This document shows, piece by piece, positions 8,874 through 17,608 of a stretch of 64,000 nt of DNA (position 1 is the stretch's first letter; each line of letters starts with the position of its first letter). A model generated the notes under the pieces. That model was not told where the DNA came from. It was given only the letters and a program-made list of their open reading frames with translations, and did no database searches. The DNA is from Streptomyces wuyuanensis (GTDB lineage Bacteria; Actinomycetota; Actinomycetes; Streptomycetales; Streptomycetaceae). Location: the NCBI RefSeq assembly GCF_900103455.1, contig NZ_FNHI01000001.1, positions 248,001 through 312,000 of the forward strand, given 5' to 3'. The position numbers and the translations under genes were made by a program.

Positions 8874-8915
8874 AGCGTATCGTGATGGTGACGACAGTCA
8901 ACGGTCCGCGATAAC
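8874..8915. promoter_or_regulatory. Overlapping divergent promoters with shared inverted-repeat operator
   Basis: On the plus strand, GGTGAC (8887-8892) and GATAAC (8910-8915) are spaced by 17 bases and would drive the acyl-CoA dehydrogenase gene. On the minus strand, TTGACT (8901-8896) and TACGCT (8879-8874) are spaced by 16 bases and would drive the ligase-paaX operon. The inverted repeat GTGACGACAGTCAA (8888-8901) covers both -35 elements. It matches the repeat at 2746-2759, so one bound repressor could silence both directions. Confidence 0.6.
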
Positions 8916-8985
8916 CTGCTTCACGAGGCCGCCGCACAACAGCGCCACCCGCCCCGTACTCCGGCCGCAGGAAGTGGGGAACCGG

Positions 8986-10128
8986 ATGCCCGCATTCTCG
9001 CTCGAACCGGAACAGACCGCCTGGTGCGCCGAACTGCGCGACCTGGCCGCCGAACGGCTGCGCCCCCTCGCCGAGAAAGGCGAACCCGGCCGCGTCAACC
9101 GGCTACTCCTCACCGCACTCGGCGAACTCGGCCTCCTGGAGAGACTCTTCACCGCCGGCGCACTCGACCTCTGCCTCATGCGCGAGTCCCTCGCCCACGG
9201 CTGCACCGAGGCCGAGACCGCCCTCGCACTCCAGGGACTCGGCGCCCACCCGCTGCACCGATCGGGTACCCCCGCCCAGCGGGACCGCTGGCTGCCGGAC
9301 GTCGTCACCGGCCGCGCTGTCGCCGCCTTCGCGCTGAGCGAGCCCGACGCCGGCTCCGACGCCGCCGCGCTCGCCCTCGACGCGGCACCCGAACCGCACG
9401 GCCCCGGCTGGCGGCTCACCGGCGAGAAACTCTGGATCTCCAACGCCCCCGAGGCCGACTTCTGCACCGTCTTCGCCCGCACGGGTGAAGCCCCCGGCGC
9501 CCGCGGCATCACCGCCTTCCTCGTCCCCGCCGACCGCCCCGGACTCACCGGCCGGCCCCTCGACATGCTGTCGCCGCACCCGATCGGCGCCCTCACCTTC
9601 GACGGCGTACCCGTCACCCCCGAGGACGTCCTCGGCCCCCCCGGCGCCGGCTTCCGGGTCGCCATGGACACCCTCAACCTCTTCCGGCCCAGTGTCGGCG
9701 CCTTCGCCGTCGGCATGGCCCAGGCCGCACTCGACGCCACCCTCGACCACACCGCACGCCGCAACGCCTTCGGCGGCCCCCTGAAGAACCTCCAGGCCGT
9801 CTCCCACCAGGCGGCCGAAATGGCCACCCGGACCGAAGCCGCCCGGCTCCTGGTACACGCCGCCGCCTGCGCCTACGACGCGGGCGCCCCCGACGTGCCA
9901 CGCCGCTCCGCCATGGCGAAACTGTTCGCGACCGAGACCGCCCAGTACGTCGTCGACACGGCGGTACAACTCCACGGTGCACGCGCACTCCAGCGCGGCC
10001 ATCTGCTCGAACACCTCTACCGGGAAGTGCGCGCCCCGCGCATCTACGAAGGCGCCAGCGAGGTCCAGCGCAGCATCATCGCCAAGGAGCTGTACACCAC
10101 CGCCGGCACCGAGGAGACCACCCGATGA
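8986..10128 (+). CDS. Acyl-CoA dehydrogenase family protein
   Basis: This 380-residue flavoprotein of the acyl-CoA dehydrogenase superfamily probably oxidises an alicyclic CoA ester after ring reduction. The FAD/substrate signature AFALSEPDAGSDAAAL (about residues 113-128) and WISNAPEADF follow the standard order. The usual catalytic base is present as E355 in RIYEGASEVQRSIIAKE. The ATG at 8986 is preferred over an upstream GTG at 8974 because AGGAAG lies upstream at the right distance. Its stop overlaps the RidA start (ATGA). It belongs to the cluster through the shared operator at 8888-8901. Confidence 0.86.
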   Translation: MPAFSLEPEQTAWCAELRDLAAERLRPLAEKGEPGRVNRLLLTALGELGLLERLFTAGALDLCLMRESLAHGCTEAETALALQGLGAHPLHRSGTPAQRDRWLPDVVTGRAVAAFALSEPDAGSDAAALALDAAPEPHGPGWRLTGEKLWISNAPEADFCTVFARTGEAPGARGITAFLVPADRPGLTGRPLDMLSPHPIGALTFDGVPVTPEDVLGPPGAGFRVAMDTLNLFRPSVGAFAVGMAQAALDATLDHTARRNAFGGPLKNLQAVSHQAAEMATRTEAARLLVHAAACAYDAGAPDVPRRSAMAKLFATETAQYVVDTAVQLHGARALQRGHLLEHLYREVRAPRIYEGASEVQRSIIAKELYTTAGTEETTR

Positions 10129-10523
10129 GCCTCGAACGCATCAACCCGCCCGGGCTCGCACCCGCCAGCGGCTTCTCCCACGCCGTCGCCGCCACCGGCT
10201 CCCGCCTGGTCTTCCTCGCCGGCCAGACCGCACTCGACGCCGACGGCAAGGTGACCGGCGACGGGCTCGTCGAACAGTTCGAGACCGCCCTCGGCAACCT
10301 CCTCGCCGCCCTCGCCGCCGCCGGCGGCACCCCCCACGACCTCGCCCGCGTCACCGTGTACGCCACCGACGTCGCCGACTACCGCCGCCACGCCAAAGAA
10401 CTCGGCCGCGTCTGGCACCGGCTCGCCGGCCGCGACTACCCGGCCATGGCGGTCATCGGCGCCGTACGCCTCTGGGACGTACAGGCCCTCGTCGAGCTCG
10501 ACGGAGCCGCCGTACTGCCCTGA
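10125..10523 (+). CDS. RidA family (YjgF/YER057c) enamine/imine deaminase-like protein
   Basis: This 132-residue protein of the RidA/YjgF family has the family core LVFLAGQTALDADGKV (about residues 26-41), LAAAGGTPHDLARVTVYATD and the C-terminal AVRLWDVQALVELDGAA. Family members hydrolyse reactive enamines and imines or act in aromatic-degradation clusters. Ring reduction of 2-aminobenzoyl-CoA yields an enamine/imine intermediate, so a deaminating role in this pathway is reasonable but inferred. The start overlaps the acyl-CoA dehydrogenase stop. The strict RidA arginine seen in E. coli is not evident in the last segment, so enzymatic activity is uncertain. Confidence 0.85.
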   Translation: MSLERINPPGLAPASGFSHAVAATGSRLVFLAGQTALDADGKVTGDGLVEQFETALGNLLAALAAAGGTPHDLARVTVYATDVADYRRHAKELGRVWHRLAGRDYPAMAVIGAVRLWDVQALVELDGAAVLP

Positions 10524-10537
10524 CCCCCGCCGGCGCA

Positions 10538-11923
10538 TCAGCCCTCCAGCAGCGAGCCCATCCACTCCTCGACGGCCGCCGGCGACCGCGGCAGCGCGCC
10601 CGACATCAGCCGCGCCCCGTCCGCCGTGACGACCAGGTCGTCCTCGACGCGCACCCCGATTCCGCGCAGCTCGGCGGGCAGCGTCGCGTCGCCGGGCTGG
10701 AAGTACAGCCCAGGCTCGACCGTCAGCACCTGCCCCTCCTCCAGAACCCCGTCGAGATACGCCTCCGCACGGGCCCGAGCGCAGTCGTGGACGTCGAGCC
10801 CGAGCATGTGGCCGCTGCTGCACAGCGTGTACCGGCGGTGGCGGTCGCCCTCCCGGTCCTTCAGCACGCCCCAGTCCGCAAGGCCCTCGGCGATCACGCC
10901 CATGCAGGCCCGGTGGAAGTCACGGAACCGCGCCCCCGGCCGCAGCGCCGCCATGCCCGCCTCCTGCGCGGCGAGGACGAGTTCGTACACCCGTCGCTGC
11001 ACGGGTGAGAACCGGCCGGACAGCGGCAGCGTGCGGGTGACGTCCGCCGTGTAGAGGGTGTCCGTCTCCACGCCCGCGTCCAGCAGCAGCAGCTCGGAAG
11101 GGTCCAGCCGGCCGTCGTTCCGGGTCCAGTGCAGCACGCAGGCGTGCGCGCCGGACGCGGCGATGGTCTCGTAACCCGTGCCGTTCCCCTCCAGCCTGGC
11201 CCGCAGCCCGAACACACCCTCGACCCACCGCTCACCGCGCGGATGCGTGAGCGCACGCGGCAGCGCACGCACGACGTCCTCGAAACCGGCCGCCGTGTGG
11301 TCGACCGCGCGTTGCAACTCCGCGACCTCCCAAGGGTCCTTGACCAGCCGGAGTTCGGAGAGCGCCGCGGCGAGCGAGGGGTCGGACGCGGCGTCGCGGC
11401 CGGGCGGCAGCAGGCCGAGATCGTCGAGATGGACACAGCGGACCCCCGTCAACCGCTCGGCCTCGGCCAGGTCGGGCCGCCGGCCGACCCAGAACTCCCC
11501 GTACCGGCGGTCCCGGTAGAACGTGTCGTCGCCGCCGGCGCGCACCGGCCGGGGACGGATGTACAGCACCGCCTCGTGCCCGCCGCCCGGACCGGACGGC
11601 TCCAGCACCAGCACATGGCCGTGCTGGTCCTCGCCGGTCAGCCCCGTCAGCCAGGCGTAGGCGCTGTGCGGGCGGAAGCGGTGGTCGCAGTCGTTGGAGC
11701 GGACCCTCAACTCCCCGGCCGGAACGAGCAGACGTTCCCCGGGGAAGCGCGCCGAGAGCCGGTTGCGCCGGGCCGGTGTCATGTCGCGGGCCGGGACGCG
11801 GGCACCGGACGGCAGCGTCTCCTCCGTCCAGCCCGTCCTCATGAACTCCGCCAACTCCGGGGAAACCGGCAGGTCATGGCTGCCGGTGTGAGGGCGCTGG
11901 GGGAGGGGGTCACTGCCGGCCAT
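10538..11923 (-). CDS. Xaa-Pro aminopeptidase (peptidase M24B)
   Basis: This 461-residue metallopeptidase removes N-terminal residues preceding proline. The pita-bread catalytic domain supplies metal ligands in LLLDAGVETDTLYTADVTRT (two Asp), SSGHMLGLDVHD (His), LTVEPGLYF (Glu) and GVRVEDDLVVT (Glu). The N-terminal aminopeptidase-P domain is present. The start at 11923 is chosen because GAGGAG lies just upstream on the minus strand; a longer frame to 11971 has no such site. It is divergent from the secreted collagenase, which makes proline-rich peptides, so a role in using collagen peptides is a sensible inference. No signal peptide is visible, so it acts in the cytoplasm. Confidence 0.9.
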   Translation of the reverse strand: MAGSDPLPQRPHTGSHDLPVSPELAEFMRTGWTEETLPSGARVPARDMTPARRNRLSARFPGERLLVPAGELRVRSNDCDHRFRPHSAYAWLTGLTGEDQHGHVLVLEPSGPGGGHEAVLYIRPRPVRAGGDDTFYRDRRYGEFWVGRRPDLAEAERLTGVRCVHLDDLGLLPPGRDAASDPSLAAALSELRLVKDPWEVAELQRAVDHTAAGFEDVVRALPRALTHPRGERWVEGVFGLRARLEGNGTGYETIAASGAHACVLHWTRNDGRLDPSELLLLDAGVETDTLYTADVTRTLPLSGRFSPVQRRVYELVLAAQEAGMAALRPGARFRDFHRACMGVIAEGLADWGVLKDREGDRHRRYTLCSSGHMLGLDVHDCARARAEAYLDGVLEEGQVLTVEPGLYFQPGDATLPAELRGIGVRVEDDLVVTADGARLMSGALPRSPAAVEEWMGSLLEG

Positions 11924-12009
11924 CTCGACTCCTCGAAATCCTCGAACCCATGGATCCCCGAATCCGCACATGCGGAACGGCCCTGAGGGGTTGTCAGTGC
12001 AATTTCACA

Positions 12010-12021
12010 TTACTATGTTAC
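12010..12021 (+). promoter_or_regulatory. Candidate GntR operator, aminopeptidase/collagenase divergent promoter
   Basis: TTACTATGTTAC matches the motif GTA-NN-ATGTCAC at 8 of 10 fixed positions. The three closer copies are at 14563-14574, 17776-17787 and 22011-22022. It lies in an unusually AT-rich part of the 210-bp divergent region. Confidence 0.45.
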
Positions 12022-12133
12022 GGGTCACATCGCGCCTCCGGATACAGCCAATCCCCCTGCACCGCCCAGGAGTTCGCGATCACCGCACCGCTGAAACACC
12101 ACCCCCCAGCCACCTCCCACACAGGAGACACCG

Positions 12134-14509
12134 GTGTCCCAGCCCAGATCCGCTCTGCCCGGATCCCCGCGCAGACCACTGCTCGCCGCAGCCGTCGCCG
12201 CCACCCTCCTCGCCCCCTTCGGCCAGGCCGCCCACGCCGTCGACGCGCCCGGCGACCCCGCGTCCCGCACCGCGACCGCCGCTCTCGCCGGCCGGTCCGC
12301 ACCCGCCGACCGCGGGGCGAACCCCCACGACGAAGTCGACCGTGTCGCACGGGCACCCAAGCCCGCCGCCGGCCCCGCCCCCGCGCCGGGAGGCCTCGCC
12401 CAGGGCCGCACCCCCGGCCGCCAGAGCACCGGCACCGACCACGCCGGCACGACCCGGGGCGCCGACCGCCGCACCTCCGCCGGCGTCCCCTGCACCCTCG
12501 ACGGCCTCACCCGCCTCGGCCCCCAGCAGCTCGCCGACTTCCTCGCCGACCCCGCCGTCACCGCCGACGGCTGCCTCTCCGGACTGATCTGGACCTGGGA
12601 CGCACGCCTCGCCCCGGTCATGTCCGACGCGCACGTCCAGGCCGTCGGCCGGCGAATATCCTCACTCGCCGCCGCGCACGACGGCACCAACCGCACGCAC
12701 CTGCTGGAGATGTTCACCTATCTCCACGCCGTCGCCTACCACGACTTCTCGCGCCCCGAGATCGACATCACCGACGCCCCGACCACCGAGGTCCTGAGGC
12801 GCGCCGTCAACGACTTCGGCACCGCCCCCCGCACCTTCGACGTCACCCGCACCAACGCCGAGACCCTCCGCGAGGCGCTCTACACCGCCAGCGCCCCCGG
12901 CCTTCGGCACAGCCAGCTCGGGCTGATCAAGAAGGTCCTCGCCACGATGGACAAGTACCACAAGGGCCAGTACGACGACGCCTCCTGGGGCGGCGCGGCC
13001 CTCGCCGCCCTCTCCGTCAACTACCTCGGCGTCTACCCGGGCAACAAGGACACCGCGTTCCACAACGTCGTGACCGGGAACGTCTCGTACCGCGCCGCCT
13101 TCCGCGCCTTCGCCGGCCACACCCACCTCAAGGGCACCGTCAACGAGTGGATCGTGCGCGACGCGCTGAGCGAGTACGGCCGGTTCGGCCAGATCGCCCC
13201 GCTCAACGCCGGGATCGTGCCCGACCTCGGCGCCCTGCTGCCCGTCACCCGCGCCAACTTCGGCAACGGCAGCCGCCCCTGGGCCTCACTCGTCTCCTGG
13301 CTCAACTTCTACGAGGCATGCAGACCCTACGCGGTGTGCAAGGACGACATCGAGCGGCAGATCTTCCCGAACACCTTCACCTACGACAACGGCACCATCA
13401 AGGTCCGCACCGGCCTCGACCGCGCCACCGTCGACCAGCTCTACTACGCGAGCAAGCAGGTCAAGGCGCAGTTCCACCGGGTCCTCGGCGCCGAGACCCC
13501 GCTCGCCGGCGACACCAACACCGCACTCCGCATCGTGCTCTACGCCTCCCGCGCCGACTACGAGGTCTACCACCCGATCCTCACCGGCATGGGTACCGAG
13601 AACGGCGGCATCTACATCGAGCGCGGCGCCACGTTCTACACCTACCAGCGCAGGGTCCCGCAGGACTCCTCCCTCACCCTCGAGGAACTCTTCCGGCACG
13701 AGTACGTCCACTACCTCAACGGCCGTTGGGCCGTGCCCGGATACTTCGGGGAAGGCCCCTGGTACAGCGGCGACCGCACCACCGCCATGGACGAGGGCAC
13801 GGCGGAGTTCTTCGACGGCGCAACCCGCGACGACGGCATAGCGGTCCGCAAGTCCCTGGTCCAGGGCGTCATCGACGACACCGCCGGCGGCGGCCCGCGG
13901 ATGACCGTGGCCCAGCTCCTCCACGCCACCTACGACGGCGACGGCTTCCGCTTCTACGACTACGCGGGCACCTTCTTCGAGTTCCTGTGGACCGAACGGC
14001 CCTCACTGCTGCGGGAGATGTACGGCCTGCTCCGGTCGGACGACCCCGCGGGATTCGACGCCTGGCGCAGCCGGCTCGGCGGCGACCCGGCGCTCCAGCG
14101 CGCCTACGACACCTTCCTCGACGCACAGATCGCCAAGGTCGACGAACTGTTCGTGCCCAACACCGCCTACACCCCCAACGACCGTCTCAGGGACGCCTCG
14201 GCCGAAGCCGTCCGCGCCTCCTTCGCCGCCGCCACCGGGTCGGACCCCGCCTGCGGGGACAACGGCGACCCCGGAAAGCGGCGCTTCACCTGCACCGGCC
14301 GGATCACCGCCAACCTCTCCGACGCCGCCTCCCCGGACCTCGTCTTCAAGGACATGTCCGAGACCGTCGACTACTTCATCCTCGACCGGGCCGGAGCCGC
14401 CTCGACCAACCTCGCCGACATGAACTGTTCCTTCGGGCCCGTCGAGATCTGGACCAACGGACGTGCCGGTACGTCCACTTACCGCTGCGAAGGGCCCCTG
14501 CGCAGCTGA
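12134..14509 (+). CDS. Secreted collagenase (peptidase M9)
   Basis: This 791-residue secreted metalloprotease starts with a typical signal peptide (PRRPLLAAAVAATLLAPFGQAAHA). An alpha-helical activator region occupies about residues 115-400. The peptidase domain has the zinc motif HEYVH at 522-526 and the downstream ligand E554 in DEGTAEFF. These positions and the 28-residue spacing closely match clostridial collagenase G. The C-terminal ~90 residues include several cysteines, but I see no PKD or collagen-binding domain. The GTG start follows CAGGAG. It sits at the edge of a hydroxyproline catabolic block and shares a candidate operator with it, so it probably supplies hydroxyproline-rich peptides. 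Confidence 0.92.
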   Translation: MSQPRSALPGSPRRPLLAAAVAATLLAPFGQAAHAVDAPGDPASRTATAALAGRSAPADRGANPHDEVDRVARAPKPAAGPAPAPGGLAQGRTPGRQSTGTDHAGTTRGADRRTSAGVPCTLDGLTRLGPQQLADFLADPAVTADGCLSGLIWTWDARLAPVMSDAHVQAVGRRISSLAAAHDGTNRTHLLEMFTYLHAVAYHDFSRPEIDITDAPTTEVLRRAVNDFGTAPRTFDVTRTNAETLREALYTASAPGLRHSQLGLIKKVLATMDKYHKGQYDDASWGGAALAALSVNYLGVYPGNKDTAFHNVVTGNVSYRAAFRAFAGHTHLKGTVNEWIVRDALSEYGRFGQIAPLNAGIVPDLGALLPVTRANFGNGSRPWASLVSWLNFYEACRPYAVCKDDIERQIFPNTFTYDNGTIKVRTGLDRATVDQLYYASKQVKAQFHRVLGAETPLAGDTNTALRIVLYASRADYEVYHPILTGMGTENGGIYIERGATFYTYQRRVPQDSSLTLEELFRHEYVHYLNGRWAVPGYFGEGPWYSGDRTTAMDEGTAEFFDGATRDDGIAVRKSLVQGVIDDTAGGGPRMTVAQLLHATYDGDGFRFYDYAGTFFEFLWTERPSLLREMYGLLRSDDPAGFDAWRSRLGGDPALQRAYDTFLDAQIAKVDELFVPNTAYTPNDRLRDASAEAVRASFAAATGSDPACGDNGDPGKRRFTCTGRITANLSDAASPDLVFKDMSETVDYFILDRAGAASTNLADMNCSFGPVEIWTNGRAGTSTYRCEGPLRS

Positions 14510-14562
14510 GCCGCTGCGGGGACGCACCGTTCCCGCGGTTCCCTTCCCGACGACACGGCAAT

Positions 14563-14574
14563 GTGACATATTAC
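14563..14574 (-). promoter_or_regulatory. Candidate GntR operator overlapping the -10 of the hydroxyproline dehydrogenase operon
   Basis: The minus strand reads GTAATATGTCAC, an exact match to GTA-NN-ATGTCAC; the plus strand reads GTGACATATTAC. A -10-like CATATT/TATTAC lies inside the motif. The GTG start codon at 14579 is where transcription would begin, so the operon may be leaderless and blocked directly by a bound repressor. Confidence 0.6.
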
Positions 14575-14578
14575 TGCC

Positions 14579-15754
14579 GTGCCCACCGGAAACCCTCGTG
14601 GTCCCCTGGACGCCGTCATCGTCGGCGCCGGCGTCGTCGGAGCGGCCTGCGCCCACTACGCGAGCCGCGCCGGCCTCGCCGTCGCCGTCGTCGACCGCGG
14701 CTCCGTCGCGGGCGGCACCACCGGCGCCGGGGAAGGCAACCTCCTCGTCTCCGACAAGGAGGCGGGCCCCGAGCTCGACCTCGCGCTGCTGTCCACCCGG
14801 CTCTGGCGCGAACTCGCCGACGACCTCCCACCGGAGGCGGAGTACGAGCCCAAAGGCGGTCTCGTCGTGGCGCCCGACGAGACCGCCCTCGGCGCACTCC
14901 GCGACTTCGCCGCAGCCCAGCGCAAAGCCGGCGTCGAGACACACGAAGTCCCCTCCCACGCACTCCACGACCTGGAACCCCATCTGGCCCCCGGCCTCGC
15001 CGGCGGCTTCCACTACCCCCAGGACGCCCAGGTCCAGCCCGCCCGCGCCGCCGCCCAACTCCTGGCATCCGCACGGCGATCGGGCGCCGTCGTCCACCTC
15101 GGCGAAGAAGTCACCGGCTTCCTCGCCCACCCCGACGGCACCCTGCGAGGCGTCCGCACGCCCCACCGCGAACTCCACGCCCCCGCCGTCGTCAACGCCA
15201 CCGGCACCTGGGCGGGCGACCTCGCCCGCCTCGCCGGCACCCACCTGCCCGTGCACCCGCGCCGCGGCTTCGTCCTCGTCACCGAACCACTGCCGCGCGT
15301 CGTCCGCCACAAGGTCTACGCCGCCGACTACATCTCCGACGTCGCCAGCGGCTCAGCGGACCTCCAGTCCTCCGCCGTCGTCGAAGGCACGCCCGCCGGA
15401 CCGGTCCTGATCGGCGCCACCCGAGAACGCGTCGGCTTCGACCGCACCCTCTCCGCCGAAGCCCTCCGCCGCCTCGCCCACCAGGCCGCCGCCCTCTTCC
15501 CCGTACTCGCCGGCGTCCGCGCCATCCGCACCTACCACGGCTTCCGCCCCTACCTCCCCGACCACCTCCCCGCCATCGGCCCGGACCCGCGCGTCCCCGG
15601 ACTGTTCCACGCGTGCGGTCACGAGGGCGCCGGCATCGGCCTCGCCCCCGCCACCGGACTCCTGACCGCCGCCGTCCTCACCGGCGACCAGCCCGCCCTG
15701 GACCTGCGGCCGTTCCGGCCCGAACGATTCGACCAGGCAGGAGCAGCCCAGTGA
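14579..15754 (+). CDS. FAD-dependent D-amino-acid (D-hydroxyproline) dehydrogenase subunit
   Basis: This 391-residue DAO-fold flavoprotein has the FAD-binding start DAVIVGAGVVGAACAHYASRAGLAV's GxGxxG motif (about residues 12-20), VDRGSVAGGTTGAGEGN and the C-terminal GYxxxLP-like segments YHGFRPYLPDHLPAIG and HEGAGIGLAPATG. Together with the next two genes it makes the three-subunit (HcnABC-like) dehydrogenase that in Pseudomonas and rhizobia oxidises cis-4-hydroxy-D-proline to pyrroline-4-hydroxy-2-carboxylate. No ribosome site precedes the GTG, consistent with a leaderless message. The stop overlaps the next start (GTGA). Sarcosine or D-proline are alternative substrates; the neighbouring epimerase and deaminase favour hydroxyproline. 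Confidence 0.83.
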   Translation: MPTGNPRGPLDAVIVGAGVVGAACAHYASRAGLAVAVVDRGSVAGGTTGAGEGNLLVSDKEAGPELDLALLSTRLWRELADDLPPEAEYEPKGGLVVAPDETALGALRDFAAAQRKAGVETHEVPSHALHDLEPHLAPGLAGGFHYPQDAQVQPARAAAQLLASARRSGAVVHLGEEVTGFLAHPDGTLRGVRTPHRELHAPAVVNATGTWAGDLARLAGTHLPVHPRRGFVLVTEPLPRVVRHKVYAADYISDVASGSADLQSSAVVEGTPAGPVLIGATRERVGFDRTLSAEALRRLAHQAAALFPVLAGVRAIRTYHGFRPYLPDHLPAIGPDPRVPGLFHACGHEGAGIGLAPATGLLTAAVLTGDQPALDLRPFRPERFDQAGAAQ

Positions 15755-16065
15755 CCACCACACCGGCGCGCCTCGTCCGCGCCGACCCCGGCCCCCCGTA
15801 CGAGATCACCTTCGACGGACGCCCCGTCCCCGCCCTGCCCGGACAGAGCATCGCAGCGGCACTGTGGGCCGCCGGAATCCTCGCCTGGCGCACCACCCGC
15901 GACAGCGGCGCACCCCGAGGCGCCTTCTGCGGGATCGGCGCCTGCCACGACTGCCTCGCCACCGTCAACGGCCGCCCCAACCGGCGCGCCTGCCTCGTCC
16001 CCGCCCGCCCCGGCGACGTGATCACCACACAGAAGGGGACCGGCCATGACGACCTCGCCGTCTGA
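15751..16065 (+). CDS. (2Fe-2S)-binding subunit of hydroxyproline dehydrogenase
   Basis: This 104-residue ferredoxin-like protein has the cluster ligands in FCGIGACHDCLATVNG (about residues 49-64) and a further Cys in RRACLVPA, giving the C-x4-C-x2-C...C spacing of plant-type 2Fe-2S subunits seen in HcnA and sarcosine-oxidase alpha N-termini. It would carry electrons between the two flavoprotein subunits. The GTG start overlaps the previous stop, and its last 20 bases overlap the following gene, so all three are translationally coupled. Confidence 0.85.
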   Translation: MTTTPARLVRADPGPPYEITFDGRPVPALPGQSIAAALWAAGILAWRTTRDSGAPRGAFCGIGACHDCLATVNGRPNRRACLVPARPGDVITTQKGTGHDDLAV

Positions 16066-17608
16066 ACACGGCGCACCCCCCGGCAGCACCGGCGACGACC
16101 CACCCTGCGACCTCGCCGTCGTCGGCGCCGGCCCCGCCGGACTCGCCGCCGCCGTCACCGCGGCCGGACTCGGACTGAACGTGATGCTCCTCGACGCGGG
16201 GGAGCGCCCCGGCGGCCAGTACTACCGCCACCCCGCACCCGGCCTCCGCGCCGCCCGGCCCCAGGCCCTGCACCACCACTGGCACGTGTTCGCCCGTCTC
16301 GAGCGCCGCCTGCGCGCCCACACCACCACGGGCCGCCTCCGCCACCTGCCCGGCCACCACGTGTGGACCGTCCTGCCCGAACAACCCGCGGAAACCCGGC
16401 AGTCGGCCCCCGCCCCGGCCCCGGTCTGGCGACTGCACGCCGTCGCGGACGAGGGCCCGGGCGCCGGCAGCGAGGACGGCGGCGAGAGCCCCGTCACCGT
16501 CCGGGCGCACACCGTCCTCCTCGCCACCGGAGCATACGAACGCCAACTGCCGTTCCCCGGCTGGACCCTGCCCGGCGTCGTCGGCGCCGGCGGCGCCCAG
16601 GCCATGCTCAAATCCGGACTCGTCCTCCCCGGCCGCCGGACCGTCGTCGCCGGCAGCGGCCCGCTGCTGCTCGCCGTCGCCGCCGCCCTCGCCGCCGCCG
16701 GCGGCACCGTGCCGGCGGTCGTCGAAGCCGCCGACTACCCCTCCTACGCGCACCGGCCCGCCGCCCTGCTGCGCAACCCCGGCAAGCTCGCCGAAGGGGC
16801 CGCGCACGGCGCCACACTGCTACGGCACGGCGTACGGCTCCTCACCCGCCACGCGGTCACCGCCGCCCACGGCACGGCCCGGGTCCAGGCGGTGACCGTC
16901 GAACGACTCGACCGCGACTGGCGTCCGCTACCGGGCAGCGCCCGCCGCATCCCCTGCGACGCCCTCGCCACCGGCCACGGACTGGTCCCCCAACTCGAAC
17001 TCGCGACCGCACTCGGCTGCGCCACGCTCCGCACGGCCGACGGCACGCCGGCCCTCGACCTCGACGGTGAGCAGCGCACCTCGGTGCCGGGCGTCTGGTC
17101 GGCGGGGGAGACCGGTGGCATCGGCGGGGCCGAACTCGCCCTGGCCGAGGGCGAACTGGCCGCGTACTCCGTCGCCCGCGCCCTGCGCGGCACCCGCCTG
17201 CCGCCGCGCGCGGCGGTCCTGCGCGGACGCCGCGACCGGCTGCGGGCCTTCGGCGAGGCGATGGCCACCGTGCACCGGCCCGGCGTGGGCTGGACCGCGT
17301 GGCTCGACGACGCCACTCATGTGTGCCGCTGCGAGGAGGTCCCGGCCGGGGCGATCAGGGAGGCGGCCGGCGAACTCGGCGCACGCGACGCCCGTACCGT
17401 CAAACTTCTGACCCGTGCCGGCATGGGCTGGTGCCAGGGGCGTATGTGCGGCCCCGCGGTCGCCTGCCTGGCCGGTGCGGAGCCGGCCCCCGACCGGAGA
17501 CCGCTGTCCTGCCCCGTACCGCTCGGCCACCTCGCCGCCCTGCCCGGCGCCGGTCCTCCCGCACAGGCGCCGCCGCCGCCCCAACCACCGGCCCCGGCGG
17601 ACCGCTGA
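16046..17608 (+). CDS. FAD/NAD(P)-type oxidoreductase subunit with BFD-like [2Fe-2S] domain
   Basis: This 520-residue subunit resembles HcnB and the sarcosine-oxidase alpha core. The first nucleotide-binding motif is VVGAGPAGLAAAVTAAGL (about residues 26-43), with GERPGGQYYR after it. A second GxG motif, VVAGSGPLLLAVAAALAAAG, lies at about 200-220. The C-terminus holds a BFD-like iron-sulfur domain with CRCEEVPAG and WCQGRMCGPA (about 427-475). The gene overlaps the 2Fe-2S subunit by 20 bases. The Pro/Ala-rich tail after residue 490 is probably disordered. About 200 gene-free bases follow. Confidence 0.84.
   Translation: MTTSPSEHGAPPGSTGDDPPCDLAVVGAGPAGLAAAVTAAGLGLNVMLLDAGERPGGQYYRHPAPGLRAARPQALHHHWHVFARLERRLRAHTTTGRLRHLPGHHVWTVLPEQPAETRQSAPAPAPVWRLHAVADEGPGAGSEDGGESPVTVRAHTVLLATGAYERQLPFPGWTLPGVVGAGGAQAMLKSGLVLPGRRTVVAGSGPLLLAVAAALAAAGGTVPAVVEAADYPSYAHRPAALLRNPGKLAEGAAHGATLLRHGVRLLTRHAVTAAHGTARVQAVTVERLDRDWRPLPGSARRIPCDALATGHGLVPQLELATALGCATLRTADGTPALDLDGEQRTSVPGVWSAGETGGIGGAELALAEGELAAYSVARALRGTRLPPRAAVLRGRRDRLRAFGEAMATVHRPGVGWTAWLDDATHVCRCEEVPAGAIREAAGELGARDARTVKLLTRAGMGWCQGRMCGPAVACLAGAEPAPDRRPLSCPVPLGHLAALPGAGPPAQAPPPPQPPAPADR

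Noticed and set aside
12023..12030. A further GntR half-site (GGTCACAT) beside the collagenase operator
   Set aside because: It matches only one half of the motif, so it was not counted as a separate operator.
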